From an uncultured Alphaproteobacteria bacterium (GTDB lineage Bacteria > Pseudomonadota > Alphaproteobacteria > Puniceispirillales > Marisalimonadaceae), in contig CAKZQZ010000017.1 of assembly GCA_937142855.1 (NCBI GenBank), positions 18,214 through 82,213 on the forward strand: a stretch of DNA of 64,000 nt, written 5' to 3'. This document shows positions 49,382-61,389 of the stretch, in pieces. The first letter of the stretch is position 1; every line of letters begins with the position of its first letter. The position numbers were made by a program, and so were the translations under genes. The notes beneath the pieces are model-generated. The model searched no databases. It saw nothing but the letters and a program-made list of their open reading frames with translations, and had not been told where the DNA came from.

Positions 49382-50434
49382 ATGAGCAAAAGTGATACGC
49401 TGATCAAAATTAATCAACTTTATAAAATTTTTGGGGATGGCCAAGATAATGCCCTTGAACTTGTTAAAAATGGGGTTGGAAAAGAAGAACTTCTTGATAA
49501 ACTAAATTGTGTTTTAGGGTTAAATAATATTAATCTCAACATTAAAAAAGCAAAAATACAAGTTGTTATGGGTCTCTCTGGTTCAGGAAAGTCAACACTT
49601 ATACGGCATCTAAATAGATTGATTGAGCCCACAAGTGGTGAAATTTTAGTCAATGACACAGATATCTTAAAACTCAATGCAAAGGAGTTAGTTCAATTCA
49701 GACAAAACAATATGTCTATGGTATTCCAAAAATTTGCTCTATTTCCCCACAAAACAATTATACAGAATGTTGGTTACGGTCTAGCTGTACAGAATATCCC
49801 AAAGGACGAATGGATTGAAAAAGCCACAAAATGGATAAATAGAGTTGGTTTAGAAGGATATGAAACTTATTACCCAGGACAGTTGTCAGGGGGAATGCAA
49901 CAGAGAGTTGGCCTTGCAAGAGCATTAGCTACAGATGCAGAAATACTTCTTATGGACGAAGCCTTCTCAGCTTTAGATCCTCTTATCAGGTCAGAGATGC
50001 AAAATATATTACTAGACCTTCAAAGTGAACTACATAAAACAATTATTTTCATCACGCATGATCTTGATGAAGCTCTAAAAATTGGAGATAGAATAGCTAT
50101 CCTAAGAGACGGCAGTATGGTCCAGGACAGTGATCCACAAGAGATAATAATGAACCCAGCCGATGATTATGTTTCCGACTTTATTAAAGACATTAACAGG
50201 GCTCGGGTAATACAAGCTAAGTCAATTATGACACACACAAAAACTAAGAGCTCTGGTCCCGTAGTGCAAGAAAATATGGTACTTGAAGACATTCTTCAAA
50301 TTATGTCAGATGATCCTTCAAAACCTGTTACCATTGAGAACTCAAAAGGGAACATTACGGGAAAAATAGAAATGGCAAACTTAATTGAGGGTATGAAAAG
50401 ACCTAAATCTCAAGGAACTAATATTACTGGTTAG
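49382..50434 (+). CDS. Betaine/osmolyte ABC transporter ATP-binding protein (OpuAA/ProV family)
   Basis: This 350-residue ATPase energises the osmolyte transporter. The start is the ATG beginning MSKSDTLIKINQLYKIFGDG, with AAGGA seven bases upstream; a longer open frame from 49301 overlaps the permease and is rejected. Walker A is MGLSGSGKSTLIRHLN near residue 65, the ABC signature LSGGMQQRVGLARAL near 170, and Walker B ILLMDEAFSALDP near 190. The C-terminal region holds one short CBS-like segment (IMSDDPSKPVTIENSKGNI), less than the usual CBS pair. Its end overlaps the convergent ugd gene by 11 bases. Confidence 0.95.
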   Translation: MSKSDTLIKINQLYKIFGDGQDNALELVKNGVGKEELLDKLNCVLGLNNINLNIKKAKIQVVMGLSGSGKSTLIRHLNRLIEPTSGEILVNDTDILKLNAKELVQFRQNNMSMVFQKFALFPHKTIIQNVGYGLAVQNIPKDEWIEKATKWINRVGLEGYETYYPGQLSGGMQQRVGLARALATDAEILLMDEAFSALDPLIRSEMQNILLDLQSELHKTIIFITHDLDEALKIGDRIAILRDGSMVQDSDPQEIIMNPADDYVSDFIKDINRARVIQAKSIMTHTKTKSSGPVVQENMVLEDILQIMSDDPSKPVTIENSKGNITGKIEMANLIEGMKRPKSQGTNITG

Positions 50435-51743
50435 TTTGTCTTGCTCTTCCTATTTGTACTAAATTAAAATTGCTATCAATAAAATTTTCTGGATCTAAAG
50501 CATTACGAAGGTCGATAACTGTATTACCTTTCATGTGTTTACTCAAATAATCCGGAAACAAGCTCCTGAATTCATTCCACTCTGTTAAAATTACAAGTGC
50601 ATCACTGTTGTGCAGGCATGTTTCTAAGTCATTTGCAAATTCAATATTTTTTAATAATTTTTTTGCCTCATCCATTGCTACAGGATCGTAAGCTGAAATA
50701 GAAACTCCCTTTTCTTGTAGAATTGGAATAATATCTAAAGAAGGGCTGTCTCTCATATCATCTGTCTCTGGCTTAAAAGATAAACCAAGTATAGAAACCT
50801 TTTTATTTTTAAAATTATTACCTAATTCGTTTAAAATTTTCTTAGCCATATCTGATTTTCTTTGGGAGTTGTATTGCACAACTGTATCGACAATTGAAAT
50901 GTTCGAGTTATTTTGGTTAGCTGTTTTAACAAGAGCTAGTGTGTCTTTTGGGAAACAGGAACCTCCATAACCAGGCCCAGGATGTAAAAACTTATTACCT
51001 ATGCGTTTATCTAACCCTATACCTTTAGCAACATCGTGTACATCAGCACCCACTTTTTCACACAAATCAGCCATTTGATTAATGTAAGATATTTTAACAG
51101 CTAGAAAGGCATTAGCTGAATATTTAATTAACTCTGCAGTTTTCAAGTCAGTAAAAAGAATAGGGGTCTCTATCAAATAAAGAGGTTTATACAAAGCAGA
51201 AATTATTTTTTTTGCCTTCTCACTTTCACAACCCACGACAACCCTATCTGGTCGCATAAAGTCTTGAATAGCATTGCCTTCTCTTAAAAATTCAGGATTA
51301 GAAACAACGTCAAAGTCTGCGTTAGGGTTTACTTTTTTAATTATTTCCTTAACTTCTAACCCTGTGCCTACGGGAACAGTGGACTTAGTTACCACCAAAG
51401 TATACCCATCCATTTTGTTTGCTATTTGCTCTGCTGCTTGAAACACATAAGTTAAATCTGCGTGACCGTCACCCCGACGGGTAGGTGTGCCAACTGCAAT
51501 AAAAATAACATCAGCTTTTTTAATGTTTCCATCTATATCATCACTAAAAGTCAGCCTTCCAGAATTTTTGTTTTTTTGAATTAAACTTTCTAAGCCAGGC
51601 TCATATATTGGGACTATGTTGCTGTTGAGACTTAAAATTTTCTCTTGGTCTTTATCAACACAACATACATTAAAACCAAACTCTGAAAAACAAGTTCCCG
51701 ACACTAAGCCTACATAGCCAGTTCCCAACATAGTTATATTCAT
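50424..51743 (-). CDS. ugd: UDP-glucose 6-dehydrogenase
   Basis: This enzyme oxidises UDP-glucose to UDP-glucuronate with two NAD+, supplying acidic sugars for polysaccharides. It has 439 residues. The NAD motif is MLGTGYVGLVSGTCFSEFG at the N-terminus, and the catalytic cysteine is in GPGYGGSCFPKDTLALVK near residue 260. LGLSFKPETDDMRDSPS near 330 belongs to the C-terminal domain. It diverges from galU, which makes its substrate. UDP-N-acetylglucosamine dehydrogenase is a lesser alternative. Confidence 0.95.
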   Translation of the reverse strand: MNITMLGTGYVGLVSGTCFSEFGFNVCCVDKDQEKILSLNSNIVPIYEPGLESLIQKNKNSGRLTFSDDIDGNIKKADVIFIAVGTPTRRGDGHADLTYVFQAAEQIANKMDGYTLVVTKSTVPVGTGLEVKEIIKKVNPNADFDVVSNPEFLREGNAIQDFMRPDRVVVGCESEKAKKIISALYKPLYLIETPILFTDLKTAELIKYSANAFLAVKISYINQMADLCEKVGADVHDVAKGIGLDKRIGNKFLHPGPGYGGSCFPKDTLALVKTANQNNSNISIVDTVVQYNSQRKSDMAKKILNELGNNFKNKKVSILGLSFKPETDDMRDSPSLDIIPILQEKGVSISAYDPVAMDEAKKLLKNIEFANDLETCLHNSDALVILTEWNEFRSLFPDYLSKHMKGNTVIDLRNALDPENFIDSNFNLVQIGRARQTNQ

Positions 51744-51850
51744 TAAATCAACCTTTTATCAGACAAAACATTTAACAACTATTTACTAATTGTTTATACT
51801 AAAATAACCAAAATATATTGATTATATAACTAAGTTTTAAGGAATTGTGA

Positions 51851-52723
51851 ATGAAAATTAAAAAAGCGATTTTCCCAGTTGGCGGTCTTGGTACAAGGTT
51901 TCTTCCTGCGACTAAGTCTATGCCTAAGGAAATGCTTCCAATAGTTGACAAACCACTTATACAGTACGCTGTAGAAGAAGCCGCAGATGCAGGAATTGAG
52001 CAATTTATTTTTGTTACTAGTAGAGGAAAATCAGCGATAGAAAATCACTTTGATCATTCTTTTGAACTTGAAAATAATTTACTATCAAAAGGCAAGAGAG
52101 ACACTCTTAAAACCGCTCAAGAAATGTTGAAAATACCTGGCTCCTTTGCCTATGTAAGACAACAAGAACCAGCAGGTCTTGGTCATGCTGTCTGGTGTGC
52201 CCGCCATTTAATTGCAAATGAACCTGTGGCGGTCATTCTTGCTGACGATTTAATCTCTGGATCAAGTACAATTAAACAAATGATAGACAACTATACTTCT
52301 GGAAACATGTTAGCCGTAATGGATGTAGATAAACGGGACGTATCTTCATATGGAATTATTACACCAGGCAAAGCTCTAGGAAACAATGTGACTGAAATTC
52401 TAGGGCTTGTAGAAAAACCTTCAATTGAGAAAGCTCCCAGTAAAATGGCTGTGGTTGGTCGATATATCATTGAGCCTGCTGTATTTGAAATACTTGAGCA
52501 ACAAAATAGAGGAGCAAGTAACGAAATTCAGCTTACAGACGCAATAGCTAGCAGAATAGGTAGTTCTAATTGTAGTGGTTATAAGTTTTCAGGTGAACGT
52601 TTTGACTGCGGTTCTAAACTAGGTTTCATTCAAGCTAATATAAAACTATCTGTACAAAGATCAGAAATGAAAAAGAAGCTTAAGTCTTGGCTTCAAGATG
52701 AAATATTAGATGGGAAAATTTAA
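51851..52723 (+). CDS. galU: UTP-glucose-1-phosphate uridylyltransferase
   Basis: This 290-residue nucleotidyltransferase makes UDP-glucose from UTP and glucose-1-phosphate. The N-terminal motif is PVGGLGTRFLPATKSMPKEM, and further family blocks are RQQEPAGLGHAVWCARHL near residue 99, ILADDLI near 128 and GLVEKPS near 190. The stop overlaps the start of the phosphohexomutase gene (TAATG), so they are translationally coupled and supply Glc-1-P and UDP-Glc together. It diverges from ugd over 107 bases. Confidence 0.97.
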   Translation: MKIKKAIFPVGGLGTRFLPATKSMPKEMLPIVDKPLIQYAVEEAADAGIEQFIFVTSRGKSAIENHFDHSFELENNLLSKGKRDTLKTAQEMLKIPGSFAYVRQQEPAGLGHAVWCARHLIANEPVAVILADDLISGSSTIKQMIDNYTSGNMLAVMDVDKRDVSSYGIITPGKALGNNVTEILGLVEKPSIEKAPSKMAVVGRYIIEPAVFEILEQQNRGASNEIQLTDAIASRIGSSNCSGYKFSGERFDCGSKLGFIQANIKLSVQRSEMKKKLKSWLQDEILDGKI

Positions 52724-54129
52724 TGTATAAACACGAGTTTGATAAAACGATATTGAGATCGTATGACATTCGTGGTGTTTTTCAAAAAACTTTAAATGTA
52801 GAAGACGCATTCATGCTTGGGTTTTTTTTTGGTATTACTGTAAAAAATCAAAATAAACATAAAGAAAACCCTCTAATTATAATTGGAATGGATGGACGTA
52901 TTTCTAGCCCTATACTCGAGGAAAACCTTAACGCTGGGCTAGAAAAGGCAGGTTGTGAAGTTTATAGAATAGGGTTGGGTCCCACCCCAATGCTATATTT
53001 TGCAAGCAATTATTATAATGCAGATGGAGCAATTCAAGTAACAGGAAGTCACAATCCAAAAGATTATAACGGGTTTAAAATTGTACTAAATCAAAATTCA
53101 TTTTTTGGCGAGGATATCCAAAACTTAGGTATCCTGGCAAGAAAAGGCAGCACTATTAATTCCGCTAAAGGCTCTTCTAAAAAAGTTAACATTAATGATC
53201 ATTATGTAGAGAAAGTAATCGAACCCCTAAAAAACAAAAATAACCTTCTTAAAGACAAAATAATAGTCTGGGACTGTGGCAATGGCGCATCTGGACCCTG
53301 CATTGAGAAAATTACAAAAATAATTGCAGGTAAACATATAGTTTTATATTCAGATGTAGATGGAAAATTTCCTAATCATCATCCTGACCCTACAGATATA
53401 TCTACATTGGAAATTCTCTCTGATAAAATGAAAGAGGTTAATGCTGATATTGGTATAGCATTCGACGGAGATGGCGATAGAATAGGAGTGATGGATAAAT
53501 TTAGACGTCCAGTGGCAGGTGACTTGCTAACTGCTTTTTTAGCAACTTCGATTAAAGAAAAAGAAAATAAAACTGTTATTTTGGACATTAAGTCCAGCTA
53601 TGTCGCCTATGAAAAGATTATCTCTTTAGGTTTGAAAGCAGAAATAGGCAAAACGGGACACTCTAATATTAAAAAAAGAATAAAAGAAATTAATTCACCT
53701 CTTGCTGGTGAAATGTCCGGACATATTTTCTTTGCCGATAGTTACTTTGGATTTGATGACGCCATTTACGCTTCGACAAGGTTGATAGAGTTATTGGCAA
53801 ATGACATTACCCTTGATGACTTTATATCGTCCTTACCTGTCACCTATGCCTCACCTGAAATTAAAGTACATTGCTCAGATAAGATAAAATTTGGGACTAT
53901 AGAAAACATATCAAATGAAGTTTTAAAAAAGTATAACACTGATGATGTAATTACAATTGATGGCGTAAGAGTTAAAAATAGGTTTGGTTGGTGGCTTATT
54001 CGAGCTAGTAATACAGAAGAGGCTTTAGTGGTTCGTTTTGAAGGACAATCTATGGAGAATAAAAATAAATTGTTTAATGAGGTAAAGCAACTCCTAAATA
54101 ATCAAGGATTAACTTTAGAAAATAATTAA
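52723..54129 (+). CDS. Phosphomannomutase/phosphoglucomutase
   Basis: This 468-residue alpha-D-phosphohexomutase interconverts hexose 6- and 1-phosphates. The phosphoserine loop is [15 protein letters not shown] near residue 106, the metal loop [12 protein letters not shown] near 249, the sugar-binding loop GEMSGHIFF near 329, and the phosphate-binding loop is [15 protein letters not shown] at the C-terminus. It resembles AlgC/ManB (dual PMM/PGM). Coupled to galU, glucose-1-phosphate production is the likely role here. Confidence 0.93.
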   Translation: MYKHEFDKTILRSYDIRGVFQKTLNVEDAFMLGFFFGITVKNQNKHKENPLIIIGMDGRISSPILEENLNAGLEKAGCEVYRIGLGPTPMLYFASNYYNADGAIQVTGSHNPKDYNGFKIVLNQNSFFGEDIQNLGILARKGSTINSAKGSSKKVNINDHYVEKVIEPLKNKNNLLKDKIIVWDCGNGASGPCIEKITKIIAGKHIVLYSDVDGKFPNHHPDPTDISTLEILSDKMKEVNADIGIAFDGDGDRIGVMDKFRRPVAGDLLTAFLATSIKEKENKTVILDIKSSYVAYEKIISLGLKAEIGKTGHSNIKKRIKEINSPLAGEMSGHIFFADSYFGFDDAIYASTRLIELLANDITLDDFISSLPVTYASPEIKVHCSDKIKFGTIENISNEVLKKYNTDDVITIDGVRVKNRFGWWLIRASNTEEALVVRFEGQSMENKNKLFNEVKQLLNNQGLTLENN

Positions 54130-54176
54130 ATAATGATAATATTAAATTAATAAATTTTTTAAATCTGAGGAAAAAA

Positions 54177-57429
<3,253 letters not shown>

Positions 57430-57534
57430 TTATTAAGTGTTAATATATTGTGGATAAAATAATAAATAGTTATTAAAGTCAATGACTTAGTTAAATATAA
57501 TTTAGTAATACTATATGTATATGTTTTTAAAAAT

Positions 57535-58221
57535 TTATTGACTACATATAGTAGAAATAGGTTTGAAGGATTTTCTATGAAATGCCAAAACACCATATTT
57601 TAAAAGTTCTTCTTTATGTTTAGCTGTCCCATAACCAAAATGAGTATCAAATGAGTATTTTGGATATATTCGAGAATAATGTCTCATTATACTATCTCTT
57701 GTCTCTTTAGCTATTATGCTTGCTAAAGCAATAGTCTTAGAAATACTATCTCCCTTTACTAATGGAATGACGTTCTTAAATTTAATATTTAGTTTATTAT
57801 CACCTAAATGATCATCTACCTTATTAAAATCAGGTTTATATTTACCATCAACATAAATAATATATTTCTTAAAATTATTGTTAGATGAAGAATTAATACT
57901 ACGAACAAGTGAAAAAATTGATCTTTTCATGGCTATGACATTAGCGAAAGTAAGCCCATAATTATCAATTTCTCTTTCAGTTGAAACTCCAGTAGAGTAT
58001 TTAACCAAATTGCCAATTGAGTTAACAATTTGTTTTCTTTTCAAATGTGTTAGCTTTTTGCTATCATTAATGCCTGAATTAAGTAAATGGCGATGTTGAA
58101 AATCAATCCAACAAGATGCAGCAACTAATGGTCCTGCCCAGGATCCTCTCCCAGCTTCATCTACGCCAATCATTATCAAGTTTTTTCTAGAGGACGCACT
58201 TTCTAAATTAAAACTGGGCAT
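57535..58221 (-). CDS. rnhB: Ribonuclease HII
   Basis: This enzyme cuts RNA in RNA-DNA hybrids and excises misincorporated ribonucleotides. It has 228 residues from the ATG that overlaps the moaB stop (TGATG); a TTG one codon earlier is possible. The catalytic motif is GVDEAGRGSWAGPLVAA near residue 19, INDSKKLTHLKRKQI follows near 50, and YVDGKYKPDFN carries the third acidic site. The canonical GRG-C/P loop is present, although it reads GSWAGP instead of GPLAGP. The C-terminal PxxSFD-type end is replaced by a serine-rich tail. Confidence 0.94.
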   Translation of the reverse strand: MPSFNLESASSRKNLIMIGVDEAGRGSWAGPLVAASCWIDFQHRHLLNSGINDSKKLTHLKRKQIVNSIGNLVKYSTGVSTEREIDNYGLTFANVIAMKRSIFSLVRSINSSSNNNFKKYIIYVDGKYKPDFNKVDDHLGDNKLNIKFKNVIPLVKGDSISKTIALASIIAKETRDSIMRHYSRIYPKYSFDTHFGYGTAKHKEELLKYGVLAFHRKSFKPISTICSQ

Positions 58222-58763
58222 CAATTTTTTGTGCGAAAGTATTTATGCTCCTGAAGCCTTGGCATTATTTCAACAAAATTACATGGTTTATGTCTAATAT
58301 CTAATTGATGGACAAGAATATCATCCCAGCCATCGCGGCACGCAGATGGTGAGCCTGGCAAACAGAAAATATACGTACCATTTGCAACGCCAGCTAGCGC
58401 TCTTGATTGTAATGCTGAAGTACCTATTTTTTTATAAGACATCCAACGAAACATCTCTCCAAAACCATCTATTGATTTTTCAAATAACATCTCCATAACC
58501 TCTGGTGTTATATCTCTACCTGTAAGACCAGTTCCCCCAGTAGAAATAATAACATCTATTTTTTTGTCTTTAATTAAATTTGAAAATAAGGAAGATATTT
58601 TTTTAAATTCATCTTGAACTATTTCTCTTGCTAAAACAATATGGCCTGCCTGTTTAATTCTTTTCTCTAAAACGTCACCCGATTTATCATTTTCTAAAGT
58701 TCTTGTGTCTGAGATAGTAACAACTGCAACGTTTATAGACAAAAACTTAATATCTTCATTCAT
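58221..58763 (-). CDS. moaB: Molybdenum cofactor biosynthesis protein MoaB
   Basis: This 180-residue protein has the MoaB/MogA fold that adenylates or binds molybdopterin. Family blocks are VAVVTISDTRTLENDKSGD near residue 12, VIISTGGTGLTGRDITPEV near 70 and ALAGVANGTYIFCLPGSPSAC near 122, the latter two holding the substrate loop and the phosphate-binding PGSP. Its stop overlaps the rnhB start, and its ATG lies four bases after slt. Confidence 0.93.
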   Translation of the reverse strand: MNEDIKFLSINVAVVTISDTRTLENDKSGDVLEKRIKQAGHIVLAREIVQDEFKKISSLFSNLIKDKKIDVIISTGGTGLTGRDITPEVMEMLFEKSIDGFGEMFRWMSYKKIGTSALQSRALAGVANGTYIFCLPGSPSACRDGWDDILVHQLDIRHKPCNFVEIMPRLQEHKYFRTKN

Positions 58764-58767
58764 TAAT

Positions 58768-60549
58768 TTAACTTCCTGTATTTGAATTAAAAAAAACTTT
58801 AAAGTTGATAGGCTTTCCTGAGGCTAAAACTGATAAAATGCTATTATCTTGCTTAAACCTAATTTTGTAGATCCATAAGTTTGTTAAAACTAACTTGATA
58901 TAGTTTCTAGTTTCTCTGGCTGGTAAACTCTCTAACATTAACAAACTATCATTTTCTTTATATTTTTTGTTTTTTGTCCATTTTTTAAAATTACCTGGAC
59001 CTGCATTGTAACTTGCTAACATCCACATTAAATCATGATTTACATTTGGGAGATCCAAAAGAAATTTCATATATTTTGAACCAATTAAAACATTTTCTGA
59101 AGGTCTATAAAGCAAGTGATTTTTACTCCTTCTTAGTCTGTACTCTCTATCTTTCATAATAAAAGCAGCAGTAGATGGTATTATTTGTAATACCCCCATT
59201 GCCTTAGAAGAACTCTTGGCTCTTGGGTTAAAACCAGATTCCTGCCTAGCTATAGCATAAATAAGAGCTTTATCTTTTTTATCTGAACTTTCCATTTTCC
59301 ATGAAGGAATAGGATAGAGACCACCCAAGAAAATTTTTCCATGATCATTCCTTAAAATAGCCGCTAGTCTAAAAGTTAAGCCTGGCATATTATTTTTTGA
59401 GAAAAAAGATAATAATTGTGGATAATACTGTACATCAAATTTAACAATAATTTTTCTAAATTCTCTTGCGGCTTTATGAAATTGTTCTATTTCTAGTAAT
59501 GCCAGAGCTCTCAGGCCACCCTTAAATGATTTGATTTTGTTGATTAATTTATTATCAAATTTTGGCAAAGAAAAATCAAAATCATACTTATAACCTAACG
59601 ATTCCATTGCCAATGATCCATAAAAAGTTCTTTCCTTTGCAGCAGCTTTTATAAGGTAATAATTAGCTTTTTCTCCGTTTCCATTCAAATAAGCAGCCCT
59701 TGCTGACCAATACCCACCAGCTGCGACAATACCATCGGGCCCATCAATTTCAGCTAGCTTATGGAAAAAGTATTCAGATTGTGCAATATCTCTAATTCTC
59801 CATGAAGATAGGCCTCCAGCCAAAAGAGCTAATGGCTTATATTTTTCTGATAAACTTAGTGATAAACGGGCCTGTCTTATTGAATTAAAATCTTTTCCAA
59901 AAATAAAGTACGCATGTGACAACTCAGATCTAAGTTGAGAAATTTCGTTTTTTGTAAGAAATTTTTTTACTTCTTTAGAATTTAATAAATTTTCAGCGTA
60001 TTTTGTATTTTTTCTATTAATGGAACGCCTGAATTTTATAGATGTTAAATATGAGAATTTTTTATACCGCTTATTATCCAGTGGGAAAGTTGGTTTCAGT
60101 AAATTTTGCTTATATGTTCCATAGCCATTCAAAAAACCTGGTGTTGGTTCTTTAAAATTTTTGGAATTTTTTGTCTTACGTTTTGCAGCAATTCTGGAGA
60201 TTCTAGTCGCGTCAGGGTGATCGTTATATTGGTTTAGCCACAGTCTGAGTTCATTATAGGAACTTCTCCAACCAGTGGGATGTAAGTATCTGTCAGCATA
60301 GACGTTTCCTAATAAAATCTTATTTTTTAATTTTGAAATTAGCCTGTCAACATCTTTCCACTCCTTTGATTTTTTGTTTTTAATTTGCTTCTTTTGTATT
60401 TCAAAAATTTTTTTATAAATTTTAACATCACCTAGTGATAAAATTTTATCTTTATCTTGGGCTCTTGCTAAAGAAGAATTTGTTAATAAAAACAAACTTA
60501 AGAGTAAGGTAAAAATTAAGTAAATTCTCTTTTTAAGCATCATTCTCAT
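58768..60549 (-). CDS. slt: Soluble lytic murein transglycosylase
   Basis: This 593-residue periplasmic enzyme cleaves peptidoglycan to 1,6-anhydromuropeptides. A signal peptide occupies about residues 1-30 (LIFTLLLSLFLLTNSSLARAQ). An alpha-helical superhelical U-type domain of about 400 residues follows. The GH23 catalytic domain near the C-terminus shows ARQESGFNPRAKSSSKAMG (catalytic glutamate), LQIIPSTA and LASYNAGPGNFKKW. Its ATG overlaps the stop of the UDG-family gene (ATGA). Confidence 0.92.
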   Translation of the reverse strand: MRMMLKKRIYLIFTLLLSLFLLTNSSLARAQDKDKILSLGDVKIYKKIFEIQKKQIKNKKSKEWKDVDRLISKLKNKILLGNVYADRYLHPTGWRSSYNELRLWLNQYNDHPDATRISRIAAKRKTKNSKNFKEPTPGFLNGYGTYKQNLLKPTFPLDNKRYKKFSYLTSIKFRRSINRKNTKYAENLLNSKEVKKFLTKNEISQLRSELSHAYFIFGKDFNSIRQARLSLSLSEKYKPLALLAGGLSSWRIRDIAQSEYFFHKLAEIDGPDGIVAAGGYWSARAAYLNGNGEKANYYLIKAAAKERTFYGSLAMESLGYKYDFDFSLPKFDNKLINKIKSFKGGLRALALLEIEQFHKAAREFRKIIVKFDVQYYPQLLSFFSKNNMPGLTFRLAAILRNDHGKIFLGGLYPIPSWKMESSDKKDKALIYAIARQESGFNPRAKSSSKAMGVLQIIPSTAAFIMKDREYRLRRSKNHLLYRPSENVLIGSKYMKFLLDLPNVNHDLMWMLASYNAGPGNFKKWTKNKKYKENDSLLMLESLPARETRNYIKLVLTNLWIYKIRFKQDNSILSVLASGKPINFKVFFNSNTGS

Positions 60550-61295
60550 AATCTGATTTCTTTAATTTGATCTCTTAATAATTTCATATCTTCCCAAGCA
60601 TGTCTTTTCATGTCAGGCCTCGTCAGTAAATAAGATATACTTAGAGTTGGTAAAACTTTTGCAATAATTGTTTTGTTTTCATTTGTAGTTAAACATAATT
60701 CATCCCATTGTCCTCTAGATTTAATAATAGGTTGATTGGTTTTTAAAATAAGGCTTGTTGCTATTTCTCCAATACATAATATAATGCAGGGTTTTAAAAT
60801 TTTTATAAGACTATAAATATATGGTCTACAAATTTCTATTTCCATACTAGTCGGGTATCTGTTTCCTGGAGGTCTCCATGGTATACTGGTTGCTATAAAA
60901 ATATTTTCTATATTAAGTCCTATTGCGTTAAGCATTTTGTTAAAAAGAGTTCCTTTTTCTCCTGCAAAAGATTGACCCGCCTTATCTTCATCTGCATTAG
61001 GCATTCCATCTACTACTAAAATATTAGAATTAAAGTTCCCCTGAAAAGGAATAAAGTTAATGGCTGTTTTTTTTAAATTAAAACTTTCTAAGCTATTAAA
61101 ACTCTCTTCTAGTTTTTTTATCTGTATATCAACAGACGAAATTTTATCTGTTTTGATAGTAGTAGTCTGAGGTATCTTAATGAATTTTTTATCAAAAACT
61201 TGTTTTTGGGGTACTGCTATAGTGCTTACTCCAATTTCACGGTAGAAGTTTATAAAATTCAAAATATCTTTTTTTTTAATTACCTCTGACATCAT
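60546..61295 (-). CDS. Uracil-DNA glycosylase superfamily (family 4-like) protein with altered motifs
   Basis: This 249-residue protein has a UDG-like core from about residue 90. Family-like blocks are ILVVDGMPNADEDKAGQSFAG, read in two parts, near 92, PWRPPGNRYPTSMEIEICRPY near 140, again in two parts, and LPTLSISYLLTRPDMKRHAW near 216. In canonical family 4 enzymes the first motif is GEAPGxxE and the last contains His (HPAYLL); here they read DGMPNADE and SISYLL. Only one of the usual four iron-sulfur cysteines (EICRPY) is at an expected place. It may be inactive or have another role. The N-terminal 90 residues are a low-complexity extension. Confidence 0.78.
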   Translation of the reverse strand: MMSEVIKKKDILNFINFYREIGVSTIAVPQKQVFDKKFIKIPQTTTIKTDKISSVDIQIKKLEESFNSLESFNLKKTAINFIPFQGNFNSNILVVDGMPNADEDKAGQSFAGEKGTLFNKMLNAIGLNIENIFIATSIPWRPPGNRYPTSMEIEICRPYIYSLIKILKPCIILCIGEIATSLILKTNQPIIKSRGQWDELCLTTNENKTIIAKVLPTLSISYLLTRPDMKRHAWEDMKLLRDQIKEIRL

Positions 61296-61389
61296 CAATT
61301 ATTAGTTTCCTGAACATATTTAATATATATAATTATCCTAGTTCGTTTTGCTTTTTTTATAAAGTTGTTAATTATTTCTGGTATCTTTG

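Noticed and set aside
54130..54176. Glycine riboswitch before malate synthase, as known in some marine alphaproteobacteria
   Set aside because: Only 47 bases separate the two genes, too few for the aptamer, and no matching structure is visible.
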